A stretch of DNA of 64,000 nucleotides from Bog-473 sp963788585 (GCA_963788585.1 CAWBHA010000003.1:806001-870000), one strand, 5' to 3'; shown: positions 35,219 to 44,530, counted from the stretch's first letter. The notes: generated by a model not told the origin, from the sequence alone. Program-made: numbers and translations.

Positions 35219-36586
35219 ATGAGTCTGACCACCAATGCTGAACCGGAGTCGAAGGCGTCACCAGGCGCCGGAGTGACTGCGGGCGGTCCTGCCCGCCATT
35301 TCGCCTGGTATGCGGGAGGCATCGTCGTCATCGGCGTTGTCGTCAGGGTCCTGTTCATCGCAGGATGGACCTGGGGCGCACCCCTGCACGGCGATCCGCT
35401 CTTCTTCCAGCAATCTGCAGCCCAGATCGCAAACGGCAAGGGCTACGTCGATCAACTGTTGGGCAAGGGGCCGTTTGTGCCCACGGCCGAGCACCCTCCG
35501 GCCTTCAGCTTCCTGCTCGCCGGATTAGACCTCGCGCACGTCAGTTCCGCCAATGCTCACCGGGTCGCTCTCGCCATCTTCTCAGGACTCGGCGTGCTGG
35601 CCATGTGCCTGCTGGGTCGAAGAGTGGCAGGCCCCGGCGTCGGGCTCCTCGCGGCCGGCATCGCGGCACTGGACCCGCTCTGGGTCCAGTGGAACGGCTT
35701 CCTCATGAGCGAGAGCCTCTATTTGGTCATCATCCCGGCGATGCTGCTGTTCGCGCTCCGGTGCCTGGACAGGCCCAACCCTTGGGACTTTCTCGCACTC
35801 GGTCTCCTGGTCGGCGTTGCCACGCTCACTCGCAGCGAGGCGGTCGATTTTGTGGTGTTGCTCGGGGTCGTCGTGGTGGTCCTTGCGACGCGAGCATGGC
35901 GAGATCGGGTGGTCCTCGCGGTGGTGTTCCTCGCGGGGGTAGGTCTGTTTCTTGTGCCCTGGGTCGTTCGCAACGACATCCAGATGGGATCGCTGACCCT
36001 CTCCACCAATGAGGGACTCACGCTGTCCGGTTCCTACTCTGCAGACACGCTTTCGCCTTCCGGTCCCAACTACGGAGGCTTCAGCAACGACACCCAGTTC
36101 GGCGCAGCAGCGATCTTGGTGAAATACGGAACACCACCCGATCACGCCAAACACTGGACCGAAACGACCTTGAGCAATGCACTGGGCAGCGGGGCGATCA
36201 CCTACGCCCGAGCGCATCTCTCGGAAATGCCCGGCGTGGTACTTGCTCGGGAAGGTCGCGTATGGGGAGTGTTCGCGCCAGGGAACCAATTGGTCTTTGA
36301 CACCACCGAGGATCGGACTGGTGCCCCTGGTCCCAAACAAGCAGGACAGATCCTCAACTGGGTGCTGCTGCCCTTCGCTCTCCTCGGTGCCGTGCGGCTC
36401 GGTCTGCGATCCCGGCGACGACTCCTCGTTCTCTTGATCCCGATCGCGGTCGTGGCTCTCAATGCTGCGGTGTTCTACGGGAGCACTCGACTTCGGGTGG
36501 CCGCAGAACCGTCCATCGACGTGCTCGCCGCCATTGGTGCGTTGTGGCTCGGAGGACGGATTGTCAGTCGGGAAGCTGAAGGATGA
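35219..36586 (+). CDS. Glycosyltransferase family 39 / ArnT-like membrane protein
   Basis: 455 residues with about ten transmembrane segments. The first extracytoplasmic loop has the GDPLFFQQSAAQIANGKGYVD segment, typical of GT39/PMT_2 enzymes that use polyprenyl-phosphate sugars; its Asp is the likely catalytic residue. It continues with AEHPPAFSFLLAGLD and LTRSEAV. The acceptor (lipid, protein or glycan) is unknown. ATG 35219 is chosen; TTG 35192 could add nine residues. It stands alone between the channel gene and the GH4 gene. Confidence 0.83.
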   Translation: MSLTTNAEPESKASPGAGVTAGGPARHFAWYAGGIVVIGVVVRVLFIAGWTWGAPLHGDPLFFQQSAAQIANGKGYVDQLLGKGPFVPTAEHPPAFSFLLAGLDLAHVSSANAHRVALAIFSGLGVLAMCLLGRRVAGPGVGLLAAGIAALDPLWVQWNGFLMSESLYLVIIPAMLLFALRCLDRPNPWDFLALGLLVGVATLTRSEAVDFVVLLGVVVVVLATRAWRDRVVLAVVFLAGVGLFLVPWVVRNDIQMGSLTLSTNEGLTLSGSYSADTLSPSGPNYGGFSNDTQFGAAAILVKYGTPPDHAKHWTETTLSNALGSGAITYARAHLSEMPGVVLAREGRVWGVFAPGNQLVFDTTEDRTGAPGPKQAGQILNWVLLPFALLGAVRLGLRSRRRLLVLLIPIAVVALNAAVFYGSTRLRVAAEPSIDVLAAIGALWLGGRIVSREAEG

Positions 36587-36748
36587 TCGACCAGTAGCGC
36601 GACCAGCCGAACGTCTCGAGCACAAGCTGGAACCTCCTGCGGTGCGGACATCCAGATGCTCGAACACAGACCTCGGGTGGCGGTTTTAGACGGGGACGTT
36701 CGGCCTCGTCTCGGCAATACCGGATCTTGAAGCCTCGGGCCCCGTGCT

Positions 36749-38128
36749 TCAGTTCGCGAACTGGCCCAACCAGGGCGCGGTTGCCGCCAACAACTCGTCG
36801 GTGAGAGCAACGATGTGCTCGTACGGCAGTCGACCGGCCAGCTGGTCGGTGAGCATGGCCTCGAGCACGAGAGTCCGGTCGCCCGTGAGGGCTGCCTCGA
36901 CCGTCAGTTCCTGCGAGTACACGATCCGTCGCAGGCACTCGCCAAGAAGGGATTCCACCTGGACACGGTCACGCGGTGTGACTCCGGATGCATTCGCCAC
37001 ACCCATGCACTCGAGCACCGGCCCGTGATCAAGGCCGATAACCTGGCCGGTATTCGGGACGTTCACCGGGAGGTGTCGCTCATCGCCGGAGACGATCGCA
37101 TGTAAGAGGGGGGCAACCAGTTCACCTGAGCCCCATGGCGGAAGCTGTTGCGAAGCAAGGAGTTCGGATAGTTCAGCCTCGTCCGTCTCCTTGTCCGCCC
37201 GATGACCATCGATGCCGTAGTGGTGAACGCACCAAGCGTCACCGAAACCACTCGCTTCTGTGACGAACCAGGGGAAGAACTCGGCGACGTGTGTGTCCGA
37301 GGATCCCGGCAGGACCCCGAATCGTCGAAAGAGCTCGAGCTTCAGGCGGTTGTTGGCCACGACGTCGCCCTTCGTCCATTTTTCCCCGGCCGACACCTTG
37401 CGCCAGTGGCTACCGTCGGGAGGCGCCATCCAGATCGGGTCGTCGAGAGCCGTGATGGGCTGCTCCATTATCGACCGCAGCATCGTGAAGCCGTCGGAAC
37501 CGCCGATCGTGAGGGCGGTGACCAGTGGGAGATGGTTGACTCCGCCCACCACAGGGTCGACTTCGTGCATCCCAACGTCGAAGAGCAGGCTCATCGCCCA
37601 GGTCAGACCGACGAGCTCGTTGCACAAACCGACCGTCGACACCGTCGTCTCCCGGGTCACCGCGCGGCACAGCGCGGTGAGGGGGTTGCTGACGTTCACC
37701 AGTAGGGCGTCGGGGCAGAGGCGCTCCATCGCCCGGGCAATGCCAACGGTCACGGGCACACTCCGCAGAGCACGCGATATGCCTCCGGGACCCACGCTGT
37801 CGCCCACGGGCTGGGACAGGCCGTAGCGCTCAGGTATCTCGAGGTCGTGGCGCATCGCGTCGAAACCGCCGACAGAAAGCCCGGTAATGACGAATTGGGC
37901 GCCGTCGAGCGCAGCCTCGAGCTCCGTCGTGGCAGTCGTCCGCAGACCGCCCGACCCAAGCGCAGCAATGTGGTCGGCCAACTGTTGTACCGGCGGCAGG
38001 CTCTCGGGGGCGGTGTCCATCAACACGATCTGACTCTCGGCCAGCGATGGTGTGTTGCCGAAGTCCAAGAGCAGGCGCGGCGTCCAGTGGGCGCTCCCGC
38101 CGCCGATGATGGCAATTCGCGGTGTCAT
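36749..38128 (-). CDS. Glycoside hydrolase family 4 (NAD+/metal-dependent alpha-glycosidase-like)
   Basis: 459 residues. The N-terminal Rossmann segment is IAIIGGGSAHWTPRLL, followed by the NAD/metal motifs VNVSNPLTALCRAV, GLCNELVG (Cys metal ligand) and GGVNHLPLV (His ligand). GH4 enzymes cleave glycosides by a redox elimination that uses NAD+ and Mn2+. Substrate specificity (glucosidase, galactosidase or galacturonidase) cannot be read reliably. Its neighbour on the other side is a sugar-transferase-like membrane protein, but the two are convergent. Confidence 0.88.
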   Translation of the reverse strand: MTPRIAIIGGGSAHWTPRLLLDFGNTPSLAESQIVLMDTAPESLPPVQQLADHIAALGSGGLRTTATTELEAALDGAQFVITGLSVGGFDAMRHDLEIPERYGLSQPVGDSVGPGGISRALRSVPVTVGIARAMERLCPDALLVNVSNPLTALCRAVTRETTVSTVGLCNELVGLTWAMSLLFDVGMHEVDPVVGGVNHLPLVTALTIGGSDGFTMLRSIMEQPITALDDPIWMAPPDGSHWRKVSAGEKWTKGDVVANNRLKLELFRRFGVLPGSSDTHVAEFFPWFVTEASGFGDAWCVHHYGIDGHRADKETDEAELSELLASQQLPPWGSGELVAPLLHAIVSGDERHLPVNVPNTGQVIGLDHGPVLECMGVANASGVTPRDRVQVESLLGECLRRIVYSQELTVEAALTGDRTLVLEAMLTDQLAGRLPYEHIVALTDELLAATAPWLGQFAN

Positions 38129-38316
38129 GTCCCCTCCTGCCCAATCATCAATGTCGCTACGTACAACGTCACCGTACCCTCACCGGCGTCGGTTGTCCCA
38201 GTGCGGTCGTGGGCGTCCGTCCTCCTGTTCGAGAGTCGCACCCAGGAGAAAGGACGAAGATGGGTGCTCGGCCCGCAGCGAAGGCCATCTTGGTCAATCG
38301 ACGAGTCCAGGCCTCT

Positions 38317-38844
38317 TCAGCTCGTGATCAACTCGTTCTTCGGATAATCCTCGTGGAGGAGCGCCTCAGCTTGTTGCGATCCCACAAGCGGTAGGCCGTC
38401 ACCGTCGAGCACACCAAGCTGGACCAACATCGAGCCCTGGTCCCAGTAGATGCGCTCAAATGCGATCTTTCCGTCCTCAAACCCCACGACCGCCACATGC
38501 GGTAGCTCTACCCGCCGACCCGTGGGAGCGAGACCGGGAAGGATCGCATCCATGACGACGTCGTGCGTGAACCTCACGATGAACTCGTCAACGAGCATGT
38601 TCCCTGTCGTCGTTCGAGAGATCCGCTCGACCGAGAGATCGGAAGGCCATTTCCCGACGAAATGATCTCGATAGAAGTCGCGCAGCGCTTCTTTGCCTGT
38701 CGCTCCAGTAACGACCGGCACATGCGTCAGGCTCGGGGCATCTGTCATGGTTTGCATCGCCTTATCGGCGTCTCGCAACTCGAACTCTGCTGCCATGTGA
38801 GCATCAAAGACAGCCCCGAGATCTCTTTCCGCATCTGCTTTCAT
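38317..38844 (-). CDS. SnoaL/NTF2-like ester cyclase-type protein
   Basis: 175 residues with a single NTF2-like cone fold: an N-terminal helix pair (LGAVFDAHMAAEFELRDADKAMQTM), ALRDFYRDHFVGKWPSDL, and RRVELPHVAVVGFEDGKIAFERIYWDQGSMLVQLG. The last stretch is the conserved C-terminus of SnoaL-related proteins often labelled ester cyclase. The reaction is unknown. ATG 38844 is chosen over an upstream GTG. Confidence 0.78.
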   Translation of the reverse strand: MKADAERDLGAVFDAHMAAEFELRDADKAMQTMTDAPSLTHVPVVTGATGKEALRDFYRDHFVGKWPSDLSVERISRTTTGNMLVDEFIVRFTHDVVMDAILPGLAPTGRRVELPHVAVVGFEDGKIAFERIYWDQGSMLVQLGVLDGDGLPLVGSQQAEALLHEDYPKNELITS

Positions 38845-38968
38845 CGCGGCCTCCAGTCGCACTTTCGAGGCTCGAACTGTGCGCGGCCACGATACTCCCC
38901 ATCGCTATCGAGATTTCCTTGTTCCGCTCAATGGAGTGCATGGGATCAGGGCGATAGGCGCTCTGCCC

Positions 38969-39427
38969 TTACACGAGTCCCCGCTGATCTCGGAGTCCTG
39001 AGATGAGTGTGCGCATTCCTTCCGGATCAACTCGGGGAGCATCTGGCCACCGCGTCACCGCGGGGCCCCAGTAGGCGCGGGGTGTTCCGGGGTAACGCGG
39101 CACCAAATGCACGTGGAGGTGGGCCATGCCGTCGCCTGCGACGTACATGTAGACGTGCTCCGCCCCTTGTGCGATCTCAAGGAGATGAGCCATCTGGCTG
39201 CTGGCCTGGCCGAGTGCGGAGGCCTCGGAAGCGTCGAGGTCTCCGAGTCCCGCAACGTGCCGTCGGGGCTCGACGACCAAATGACCCCGATACGCAGTGG
39301 GCCCTCTCAGGGTGTGCACGTGCCCGACGTAGATCAGGTCGTCTGCGAAGAGCACCCCGCCCTCAGCCGCGTCCCCAAGTTGATGTTTCTCGCAGACGAA
39401 GCACCTGATGGGCTCGCCTGACATCAT
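38969..39427 (-). CDS. HIT-family (histidine triad) protein
   Basis: 152 residues. The catalytic triad motif is HLHVHLVPR. It is preceded by a zinc-type Cys pair (CFVCEKH) and by HVHTLRGPTAYRGHLVVEPRRHV, as in HIT nucleotide hydrolases/transferases that cleave nucleotide-phosphoramidates or dinucleoside polyphosphates. Two ATGs in tandem (39427, 39424) can start it. Confidence 0.87.
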   Translation of the reverse strand: MMSGEPIRCFVCEKHQLGDAAEGGVLFADDLIYVGHVHTLRGPTAYRGHLVVEPRRHVAGLGDLDASEASALGQASSQMAHLLEIAQGAEHVYMYVAGDGMAHLHVHLVPRYPGTPRAYWGPAVTRWPDAPRVDPEGMRTLISGLRDQRGLV

Positions 39428-39581
39428 CGCCTCATCCTGGCATCTCACCGCCCTGTCTGACCCCTGGCCGACCGGGACGTTGAGCATCGCCCCTTACTCT
39501 TCACAGGGAAGGTGCGGATACCAGGTGAAACCCACTGACCGTCGGACTACGTTGAGTGCTGGACTCTCCGAGGAGGTAGCC

Positions 39582-39977
39582 ATGCCCGATTTTCCCGGCG
39601 TCACACACGTGGCGCTGACCGTCACGGATCTCGGTCAGAGCCGGCCTTGGTATCAGGCACTCTTCGGCGCTCCACCGGTCATCGATGAAGACACCGGTCC
39701 TTTCCACCACGTCGTTTGGCTTCTGGGCAGCCAGACCCTGGTCGGTATCCACCAGTTCCCCGATCCTCATGGATCAGATCCCTTTGACGAGCGGCGCCCG
39801 GGTCTGGACCACCTCGCCTTTGCCTGCCCGACGCGAGCGGATCTTGAGCAGTGGGAGTCCAAACTCAACGCGCTCGGCATCGAGAATGGCGGCATTATTG
39901 ACGCCCCTTATGGTTCAGGCTTGTCCTTCCGCGATCCAGACAATATCGCTCTGGAGTTCTTTGCTCCCCCGGCGTAA
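39582..39977 (+). CDS. VOC-family (glyoxalase-like) protein
   Basis: 131 residues. A VOC fold is evident from VTHVALTVTDLGQSRPWYQALFG, PGLDHLAFACPTRADLEQW and GSGLSFRDPDNIALEFFAPPA; the latter two contain the His and Glu usually binding metal. AGGAGG at 39571-39576 is an excellent ribosome-binding site for ATG 39582. The substrate is unknown. Confidence 0.83.
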   Translation: MPDFPGVTHVALTVTDLGQSRPWYQALFGAPPVIDEDTGPFHHVVWLLGSQTLVGIHQFPDPHGSDPFDERRPGLDHLAFACPTRADLEQWESKLNALGIENGGIIDAPYGSGLSFRDPDNIALEFFAPPA

Positions 39978-40158
39978 GAGATGCGTTGAACCGTAGTCAG
40001 TCACGGTGGTAAGTGGCCAGGACGATTCCGTCGGCCCGTTGATGCCAGGAGTACACCGATGTACGCACGAAGGCGTGAACGAGGTCCTCGAACGTCGCCA
40101 GGGTCCCGACAGGCACCTCGTCTTCGACGATCGCGACAACGACCAGCGTCGAACTGAC

Positions 40159-40555
40159 CTAAGCGGACCAGAACCTGTCGCTTTCTGCGGGGAGCGCTTC
40201 CACCATGCGGTACTCGGTCATCTTGCCCCGGGCCGAAAGCCGGATGAGGATCCCCGCGGAGTTGTGCAGCGAACGGCCCAGGCGTTCAGCCCGGATTTCG
40301 ATCATGAACAGGACCGACCGAATCTATCTCGTGTACTTGGGTGACCGCCGCATGAAAAGAGTCGGCCATGGCGGCGAAGTCGGGGAACCGCTGCCCAAGC
40401 GCTTCGCTACCCTCGACGAGATCGGTGCCGCCTGCGGCGTTGGTGATAAAGGCCCGCACGTTCGGATCGAACGAGGCCCTTACGGTCGCCAAATCTAACT
40501 GCACCATCGCTCGCACACAGCGAAGGACGAATGCAGTGGGAGACTCGGCCGCCAT
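40159..40555 (-). CDS. SnoaL/NTF2-like protein, frameshifted
   Basis: The N-terminal 80 residues (TAFVLRCVRAMVQLDLATVRASFDPNVRAFI...) end at a stop shortly after a shift near 40300. The other minus frame continues with the family's C-terminus: GRSLHNSAGILIRLSARGKMTEYRMVEALPAESDRFWSA, stop at 40159. Together they make a normal ~130-residue NTF2-like protein. It could be a sequencing indel or a true pseudogene. The ATG at 40555 has a GTG immediately upstream. Confidence 0.68.
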
Positions 40556-40653
40556 CACCGACTTCTACTCCGTCGCAGAGTCCCGCCTCTCCAGCGGTGC
40601 CCGAGTGCCCGATCCAAACCGGCCTCCTTCTTCGAGTAGAAGGGCGGGTGACG

Positions 40654-41003
40654 TCAGGCTCCTTGCGACGAACCGCCGCCGTTCTCGTGTTGATCGGCTC
40701 TCACGAAGGCGTTCATCCCCATCACGAGGGCCGCGGTACCGCTGTACAGGTATCCGACTTCAACCGCTTCGGTGATCTCAGCCTCCGTGGCACCGACCCG
40801 CGAGCGTTGTCGGCGAGCTCGGCGACGCGATCGGGGTGTGCAGCGATCGCATCAGTGACCATGCCCATGAGAATCTTGTACTTGGCCGGAATGGCTCCGT
40901 CTTTCGAGATGTGCTCGCGCATCGACGTGTACGACTGCGCGAATTGGGAGTCGTGGGGCTCGATTGGTCCAAGCCACGGCCGCGGAGCAGGGCTACCTTC
41001 CAC
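40654..41003 (-). CDS. Carboxymuconolactone decarboxylase/AhpD-like protein, frameshifted
   Basis: The first part is LGPIEPHDSQFAQSYTSMREHISKDGAIPAKYKILMGMVTDAIAAHPDRVAELADNAR. After a one-base shift near 40800 it continues GATEAEITEAVEVGYLYSGTAALVMGMNAFVRADQ, stop at 40654. This is an AhpD-like helical fold, but the redox CxxC of true AhpD is missing, so it resembles the uncharacterised CMD subgroup. GTG 41003 follows GGGGGA. Confidence 0.72.
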
Positions 41004-41161
41004 TCCCCCGTACTGTACGACAGCAGCATCACGCCGTCCTAGTCCCGGCGGTGTGGTGGCCCGCGCGCTGGTCGACCGGTCCGTGGTGCGCAACGAGGCA
41101 ACCCGGACCACGTTCCAAGCGCACGACCACTCTTGGCGCAGAAGCCGCATATCGTGAGCCC

Positions 41162-41539
41162 ATGCCCATGCCCAAACGCGCCAACGTCGATGACTTCTTC
41201 GCTCAGCTGAGCGATGTCCAACGTCCACACCTTGAGGCGCTCCGGAAGTTGAGTTCGGATGTCGACCCAGAAGCTCGGGAGGTACTCAAGTGGAACCTGC
41301 CCGTGTATGTACGCGGCGAGAACACGAACCTCTGGATGCTTCAGAACTTCAAGAACCACTGCTCGCTTCGGTTCAATCCGCCGTTCTTTGCCACCCAGAA
41401 GGCCGCAGTCGAGGCGGCCGGCTACGAAGCGGGTGAAGGCTTCATCAAACTCCCCTACAAGCGCGACCTGCCGACCGACCTCCTCAAGTCGCTGATGCAG
41501 GCGCGAGTCCACGAGTACGAGACCTCCGAAGCTGGGTAG
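41162..41539 (+). CDS. DUF1801 domain protein (YdhG-like)
   Basis: 125 residues. The sequence VDDFFAQLSDVQRPHLEALRKLSSDVDPEAREVLKWNLPVY, then FKNHCSLRFNPPFF, then GEGFIKLPYKRDLPTDLLKSLMQARVHEYE is typical of the DUF1801/YdhG fold. These small proteins have an iron-chaperone-like (frataxin-like) topology but no proven role. ATG 41162 or 41168 may start it. Confidence 0.82.
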   Translation: MPMPKRANVDDFFAQLSDVQRPHLEALRKLSSDVDPEAREVLKWNLPVYVRGENTNLWMLQNFKNHCSLRFNPPFFATQKAAVEAAGYEAGEGFIKLPYKRDLPTDLLKSLMQARVHEYETSEAG

Positions 41540-41657
41540 TACCAGCCCCAGTACGGAGGTGAGCCGCAACGTCAGTCACATTGACGATGGCTTCGGGAGA
41601 GTCAACTTCAGCAACAACATACGTTCCCGCGAATCTGCGCAGAGCAGTCTGCCCTTG

Positions 41658-41969
41658 TCAGCTTTCGTTGGCCTTGTCTTCGAGGTCCGCAACCATCGTG
41701 TCGTAGCCGGCACTCGTCAATATTCGCCGTAAGTCGACGAGTTGTTGTCCGTCGATGTCCTTGTCACTTGGACGCCGGAGAACCTCGGTCTCTTGGCCGA
41801 CGCGAAAGAGAAACATGTCGTCGTGCTGCTCTTCGATCGATCCCACCGCCTCGAGCAGTGATATGACATCGTGCCATTCGACGTTGTGGTTCGTCTTTTG
41901 CTGAAAGATCTGCAGCAGCGTGTCTCGATGATGGCCGCTGAGATGCTCGGGCCCTGAGATTGACGACAT
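41658..41969 (-). CDS. Small conserved hypothetical protein with HicA-like features
   Basis: 103 residues. SGPEHLSGHHRDTLLQIFQQKTNHNVEWHDVISLLEAVG resembles a widespread actinobacterial hypothetical with a compact dsRBD/HicA-like look (HxxxL...NVEWHDV). No HicB-like antitoxin lies next to it, so a toxin call is not justified. It is separated from its neighbours by more than 100 bp on both sides. Confidence 0.6.
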   Translation of the reverse strand: MSSISGPEHLSGHHRDTLLQIFQQKTNHNVEWHDVISLLEAVGSIEEQHDDMFLFRVGQETEVLRRPSDKDIDGQQLVDLRRILTSAGYDTMVADLEDKANES

Positions 41970-42183
41970 CGGGATCCTCCCGTCGTGGTGAAGATCTCAA
42001 TGTAGCGAGAGCCGCCAATTGGCACGAAACCCCGAAGGCTCATCCGTTCTCGCGCGCAATCCGTCCACACGTCGGCGGGGCGACGTGCAGGGATGACCCA
42101 ACCGGCGGGGACGGATGCCTCTGGAAGGAGTGGCTACAGTCCGAAGGGTGCGAGCGACACCCCCGAACGAGGAACCCTTCGCA

Positions 42184-43002
42184 ATGGCTTGGCAGGTTGA
42201 GCACCACTACACGGACACCGACGAAGCGGGTCGCCTCAGCAAACCCCGCGGCGTCGTGGAGTTCCTACGCACGATGGATGTCCTTGGCCGATTCCTGCCC
42301 TCACCCCCGGCCCGAGTGCTCGACGTGGGAGGTGGTCCTGGGCGCTACGCCCTGGAGCTCCAAGAAGCTGGCTACGTGGTCCATCTGATTGACGCTTTTG
42401 AGGAGCACGTCGCGCAAGCACGAGCCGCTGGGGTAGAGATCGCCTCCGTCGGCGACGCCCGAAACCTGCAATTTGCCGATGCGTCAATGGACGCCGTGTT
42501 GCTCCTTGGCCCGCTCTACCATCTCACCGACCGGACAGATCGCGTACTAGCGTGGAGCGAAGCAGCGCGCGTCGTCCGGCCAGACGGGTTTGTGGTTGGA
42601 GCAGCCATTTCGCGGTTCGCTTCACTCATAGACGGGCTCAATCTTGGTTTGATGGCTGATCCAGGGTTTGTGGCGATCGTCGAGGAAGATCTCCAGTCGG
42701 GCCAGCATCGCAATCCCGATCATCATGAGAAGTGGTTCACCACCGCGTATTTCCATGACCCAGACGAGCTTGCTCCCGAGATGACTGAGGTTGGGCTCAT
42801 TCCCGAGCTGATCGCGGCTGTCGAGGGTCCTGCGCAAACCGTCGGTGCTGCCCTTGACGAGTGGCTGTCTGACTCTCAGCGGCGTGAGATCCTGCTCGCG
42901 TTCTTGGCCAAGGTCGAGACTGAGCCGTCGATCATTGGGGCCACGGGGCACATCCTGGCGGTCGGACGGCGTCCGCCCGGACTGCACAAACGCGAGACGT
43001 AG
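42184..43002 (+). CDS. Class I SAM-dependent methyltransferase
   Basis: 272 residues. The SAM-binding motif is VLDVGGGPGRYALEL, followed by VHLIDAFEEHV (acidic end of beta 2), GDARNLQFADASMDAVLLLGPLYHL and ARVVRPDGFVVGAAI. The C-terminus ends AFLAKVETEPSIIGATGHILAVGRR. The substrate is unknown. ATG 42184 is preferred over 42115 because conservation begins at MAWQVEHHYTDTDEAG. Confidence 0.85.
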   Translation: MAWQVEHHYTDTDEAGRLSKPRGVVEFLRTMDVLGRFLPSPPARVLDVGGGPGRYALELQEAGYVVHLIDAFEEHVAQARAAGVEIASVGDARNLQFADASMDAVLLLGPLYHLTDRTDRVLAWSEAARVVRPDGFVVGAAISRFASLIDGLNLGLMADPGFVAIVEEDLQSGQHRNPDHHEKWFTTAYFHDPDELAPEMTEVGLIPELIAAVEGPAQTVGAALDEWLSDSQRREILLAFLAKVETEPSIIGATGHILAVGRRPPGLHKRET

Positions 43003-43137
43003 CCCGAACGGTGGTTCGTGGGCGGCGTCGACACCCCACTTTGGCCCACGGATCTCATCGGCCCCAAGCAGCCACGAACGAGGGGCTTATCGTGGGAGTG
43101 TGCCTATACCCGTACACCGATGCAAGGAGGTCCGGAC

Positions 43138-43458
43138 GTGCCGAAGTACCTGTTCGAGGCAAGCTACACCGCCGAGGGGATCAAGGGACTGAAATCGGGA
43201 GGAGGTTCTGCTCGCGTCTCGGCTGTAAAAGCGCTCCTCGAAAACCTCGGGGGCAACCTCGAGTGCTTCTACTTCGCCCTCGGAGACACCGACGCCTTCA
43301 TCGTCGCAGACTTGCCGGATAACGCAACGGTCGCCGCAGTGCAGATGGCTGTCAACGGCAGCGGAGCGATCAGCTCACGCACCGTTGCGCTTCTCACACC
43401 GAGCGAGATGGACGAGGCGGCAAAACGGAACGTGCCGTTTCACCCGCCCACGGTCTAA
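43138..43458 (+). CDS. GYD-domain protein
   Basis: 106 residues with the GYD fold: PKYLFEASYTAEGIKGLKSGGGSARVSAVKALLENLGGNLECFYFALGDTDAFIVADLPDN. GYD in the family name is here GDTD. The function is unknown. AAGGAGG (43124-43130) sits 7 bp before GTG 43138 and fixes the start. An in-frame ATG at 43120 overlaps that ribosome-binding site. Confidence 0.83.
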   Translation: MPKYLFEASYTAEGIKGLKSGGGSARVSAVKALLENLGGNLECFYFALGDTDAFIVADLPDNATVAAVQMAVNGSGAISSRTVALLTPSEMDEAAKRNVPFHPPTV

Positions 43459-43562
43459 GAGGTTCGGAGGCCGCGTCGGCGACCCGACGAAGCGGGCACG
43501 ACGTAGCCCGAGAGGCGTGCCTCGCCCAGCCCCAATCGTGAGAGCACGGCTATGTTGCAGTG

Positions 43563-43934
43563 ATGGTCATCTCCGTGTTCCGTCGACGACTTCGGGAAGG
43601 AAAGAGCTTCGAGGACTTCATCGAAGCCTGGCAGGCCGAGAAGGGTTTCGGCGTGCCAACGAGGGTCTACAACGCTGTGAGCGTCGACGATGAGCGCGAG
43701 ATTCTGACCGTCGCATTCGTACAGGTGGCGGCCACGGCCTTTGCGCACGCGGCGGAGTCCGTCGCCGAGCAGGAGGAGGTTCGGCACAGTCGGATCGACG
43801 AAGTGATCGAGTCCACCGAGCTACGAGGCTTCTACGACCTCCGATGTGAACACGATCTCTCGTCCGAGCCCCGAGAGGTAGCACTCGGTTCGGCGGAAAG
43901 TTTGCTTGCCGCCTTGGGATCGCCATCGCCCTGA
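43563..43934 (+). CDS. Hypothetical protein, dimeric alpha-beta barrel-like
   Basis: 123 residues, no family recognised with confidence. The first half (MVISVFRRRLREGKSFEDFIEAWQAEKGFG...YNAVSVDDEREILTVAFVQV) has the pattern of a dimeric ferredoxin-like (ABM/EthD-like) monomer. The second half is acidic and helical (SVAEQEEVRHSRIDEVIESTELRGFYDLRCEHDL). It follows the GYD gene by 100 bp in the same direction. Confidence 0.6.
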   Translation: MVISVFRRRLREGKSFEDFIEAWQAEKGFGVPTRVYNAVSVDDEREILTVAFVQVAATAFAHAAESVAEQEEVRHSRIDEVIESTELRGFYDLRCEHDLSSEPREVALGSAESLLAALGSPSP

Positions 43935-44010
43935 TTCACCGCACCATGCCCTTGCAGCTCCGGGCTCCCACACCGAGGGGCGCTGTCGCCGGATTTGGGA
44001 CAATGGCCTG

Positions 44011-44508
44011 ATGGCAACACCGGAACGCTTGTCGGCTCGGGTCATCGTCCTTGACGATGACGGCTGCGTTCTGCTGGTTCGCGTCGTGGACGAGCTCGAC
44101 AACAAACCACCTTTGTGGATCACGCCAGGCGGGGGCCTTGAGGCAGGCGAGTCACTCCCCGAAGCAGCCACACGGGAACTCCGTGAGGAGACCGGGCTCA
44201 CAGTGACCCCAGGTCAACTCGGGAGCCCGATCGCGGTGACGAGAGGAGAATGGGAGCACAGGGGCGCTCCGTTGCGGTCAGAGGATTGGTACTTTGGCCT
44301 CCGAGTACCTCACTTCGTACCCACCATCGACGGGTACACCGATTTAGAACGAGAGGTCCACCAGACGTGGCGCTGGTGGACGCGCGCAGAGCTTGAGGCA
44401 CCACCCGAGATCGTGATCCCCCAGAAGCTCCACGAGGTCGTCGATCTGATCTCGCAAGAGTCAGACATTGGCCGTAGCCCCGTCATTCTTCCCTGGACCT
44501 CACTCTGA
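44011..44508 (+). CDS. Nudix hydrolase
   Basis: 165 residues. The Nudix box GX5EX7REUXEEXGU is exact: GGGLEAGESLPEAATRELREETGLT, with the catalytic Glu pair in REETG. It hydrolyses a nucleoside diphosphate linked to an unknown moiety. The N-terminal SARVIVLDDDGCVLLVRV and the late EREVHQTWRWWTRAELE are usual. The next gene overlaps or starts just after its end. Confidence 0.9.
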   Translation: MATPERLSARVIVLDDDGCVLLVRVVDELDNKPPLWITPGGGLEAGESLPEAATRELREETGLTVTPGQLGSPIAVTRGEWEHRGAPLRSEDWYFGLRVPHFVPTIDGYTDLEREVHQTWRWWTRAELEAPPEIVIPQKLHEVVDLISQESDIGRSPVILPWTSL

Positions 44509-44530
44509 CCCGGCTCAGCAGGTCATCGGC

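Noticed and set aside
38261..38394. Short plus-strand frame beginning MGARPAAKAILVNRR with a fair ribosome-binding site
   Set aside because: Only 44 codons, overlaps the end of the SnoaL-like gene on the other strand, and no recognisable similarity.
41658..41969. Type II toxin-antitoxin system
   Set aside because: There is no partner gene within several hundred bases and no clear toxin active site.
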